The notes under the pieces are model-generated. The model made no database searches. It was not told where the DNA came from and saw nothing but the letters and a program-made list of their open reading frames with translations. A program made the position numbers and the translations under genes. From Euonymus europaeus (Eukaryota > Streptophyta > Magnoliopsida > Celastrales > Celastraceae), in assembly GCA_963580455.1 (NCBI GenBank), contig OY756972.1, forward strand, positions 4,727,001 through 4,791,000: a stretch of DNA of 64,000 bases, read 5' to 3'. Positions within the stretch are counted from its first letter, which is position 1. Each line of letters begins with the position of its first letter. This document shows, one piece after another, positions 63,305 to 64,000 of the stretch.

Positions 63305-63513
63305 AATGGATAAAATGGGTCTTCCTGGAATTAGAATTAGGAAGTATTGTGGATTTCTTTTTGTTTCAGTTCTTGAAAATTGATCTCTTATGTTTATTTT
63401 CTCTTTGAAGGGTTAGACTTTAGTCCTCCTTTGTGAGCCCCGGGGAAGGGCTGTTATTCTCCTTTTTATGAAATAAAATCTCTTTCCATTAAAAAAAAAG
63501 TATCAAACTTACT

Positions 63514-63683
63514 GGTAGGGAAATCACACAACCCAACCTGTGACATCTGATGGGTTCATACCCATACAAGTAAAGAAAGACAGCAGCCGTCCACCATGTC
63601 TAGAAGCAGCAGCCACCAAGTCCACCCTTCACCAACCCACCATACACCACCAGCAGCCTTTCACCAACCCACCAGCCCACTTC
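63514..63683. other. Short intergenic stretch between LINE and LTR
   Basis: 170 bases of flank. The small + strand frame from 63596 (Ser/His/Pro-rich) runs on into the LTR and is not supported as a gene. Confidence 0.4.
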
Positions 63684-64000
63684 TGTTGAAATTTAGTTTA
63701 GAGTTTGGCCAAAGTTTGGCAAACGTTTATGATTTTAGTTGGTTTATATCTCTATATAAAGAGAGATGTGTGAGCATGTATGATAGATATACAAGTAGTG
63801 AAAAACACAAGAAGAGTGTTGTAGAGAGAGAGAGAGAGAGAAAAAAATAAAGTTGTTTCTCTGTGAGAGAGTCGGTGCAGTGAGAAGCACCGTGTGAGTT
63901 GAGTATGAGTGTTGTAACCTCCTCCTCCCAGTATTATCTCTAAATAGTCAGTGTTTCTCTCTCCCGTGGACGTAGGTCGTTAGTGACCGAACCACGTATA
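63684..64000 (+). mobile_element. Copia-type LTR, partial, runs off the right edge
   Basis: The block opens TGTTGAAATTTAG, has a TATA box (TATATAAA, 63753-63760), a GA microsatellite (about 63823-63840), and near its end the phrase CCCGTGGACGTAGG followed by CCGAACCACGT, which I recognise from the 3' part of many plant Copia LTRs. The 3' end and any internal coding region lie beyond the window, so a full element and a solo LTR cannot be told apart. Confidence 0.75.

Larger units (their letters stand above)
59889..63498. mobile_element. LINE insertion with inverted 5' part (twin priming), 15-bp TSD
   Basis: A perfect 15-bp direct repeat AGTATCAAACTTACT brackets the block (59874-59888 and 63499-63513). 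The left 2.5 kb (59889 to about 62397) reads as LINE 5' sequence on the minus strand: ORF1, then the start of ORF2 (endonuclease). The right 1.1 kb (about 62398-63498) reads as the LINE 3' end on the + strand: zinc-binding and RNase H parts of ORF2, 3' UTR, and an A-run ending at the right TSD. The reverse transcriptase core is missing. One TSD pair around two opposed halves of one element type indicates a single event. Stops and frameshifts show it is inactive. Confidence 0.88.

Noticed and set aside
1..64000. CRISPR arrays, operons or prokaryotic defence genes
   Set aside because: The tandem repeats lack spacer structure and all genes are intron-rich plant genes.

Overview
This is nuclear DNA from a plant, almost certainly a eudicot. 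The genes have many GT-AG introns with T-rich interiors, intergenic DNA is AT-rich, and there is an intron-containing tRNA-Tyr. The transposable elements are typical plant types: Gypsy and Copia LTRs, a plant LINE with a zinc-knuckle ORF1, SINEs, and hAT-, Mutator- and Stowaway-like MITEs. No bacterial, organellar or CRISPR content was seen. I cannot name the species.  Positions 1-40,800 are the gene-bearing half. Five of the six intact genes there were assembled exon by exon with in-phase junctions, and the sixth (GUX) also joins in phase; all six are on the + strand: a DUF829/TMEM53-like alpha/beta hydrolase (4623-8208), a farnesol-dehydrogenase-like short-chain reductase (FLDH, 9878-12490), a PP2C phosphatase (16470-21033), the chloroplast import factor TIC22 (23881-27690), a GT8 xylan glucuronosyltransferase (GUX/PGSIP, 29582-31691) and a WEB-family coiled-coil protein (36582-40210). 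From memory, relatives of FLDH, TIC22, GUX2 and a WEB protein lie close together on Arabidopsis chromosome 4, so this looks like a conserved gene neighbourhood, not an operon. Three of the products relate to plastids or cell walls (plastid import, chloroplast movement, secondary-wall xylan), but nothing here shows that they act together.  Between 40,759 and 44,770 lie a minus-strand NAC transcription-factor gene split by a 280-bp solo-LTR-like insertion, degenerate telomere-like repeats, and a tRNA-Tyr(GUA) gene whose intron has been doubled by a 12-bp tandem duplication.  From about 45,000 to 58,800 I find no convincing protein gene. The region is a T-rich non-coding tract built from modules repeated two to four times in direct orientation (about 46.2-51.3, 51.6-55.7 and 57.0-57.9 kb), interrupted by a second telomere-like array and a Stowaway MITE. 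This is the least explained part of the window.  From 59,874 to 63,513 there is one LINE insertion whose 5' part is inverted relative to its 3' part, all inside a perfect 15-bp target-site duplication, which is the mark of twin priming. The window ends inside a Copia-type LTR (from about 63,684). Several other insertions are bounded to the base by target-site duplications: a Gypsy-like solo LTR (735-2424), a hAT-like element (2998-3526), a SINE inside TIC22 intron 3 (25348-25536), a Mutator-like MITE (31981-32257) and a small SINE (33163-33276). No new enzymatic or defence system was found; the novelty lies in element structure, the tRNA intron and the reduplicated non-coding tract.
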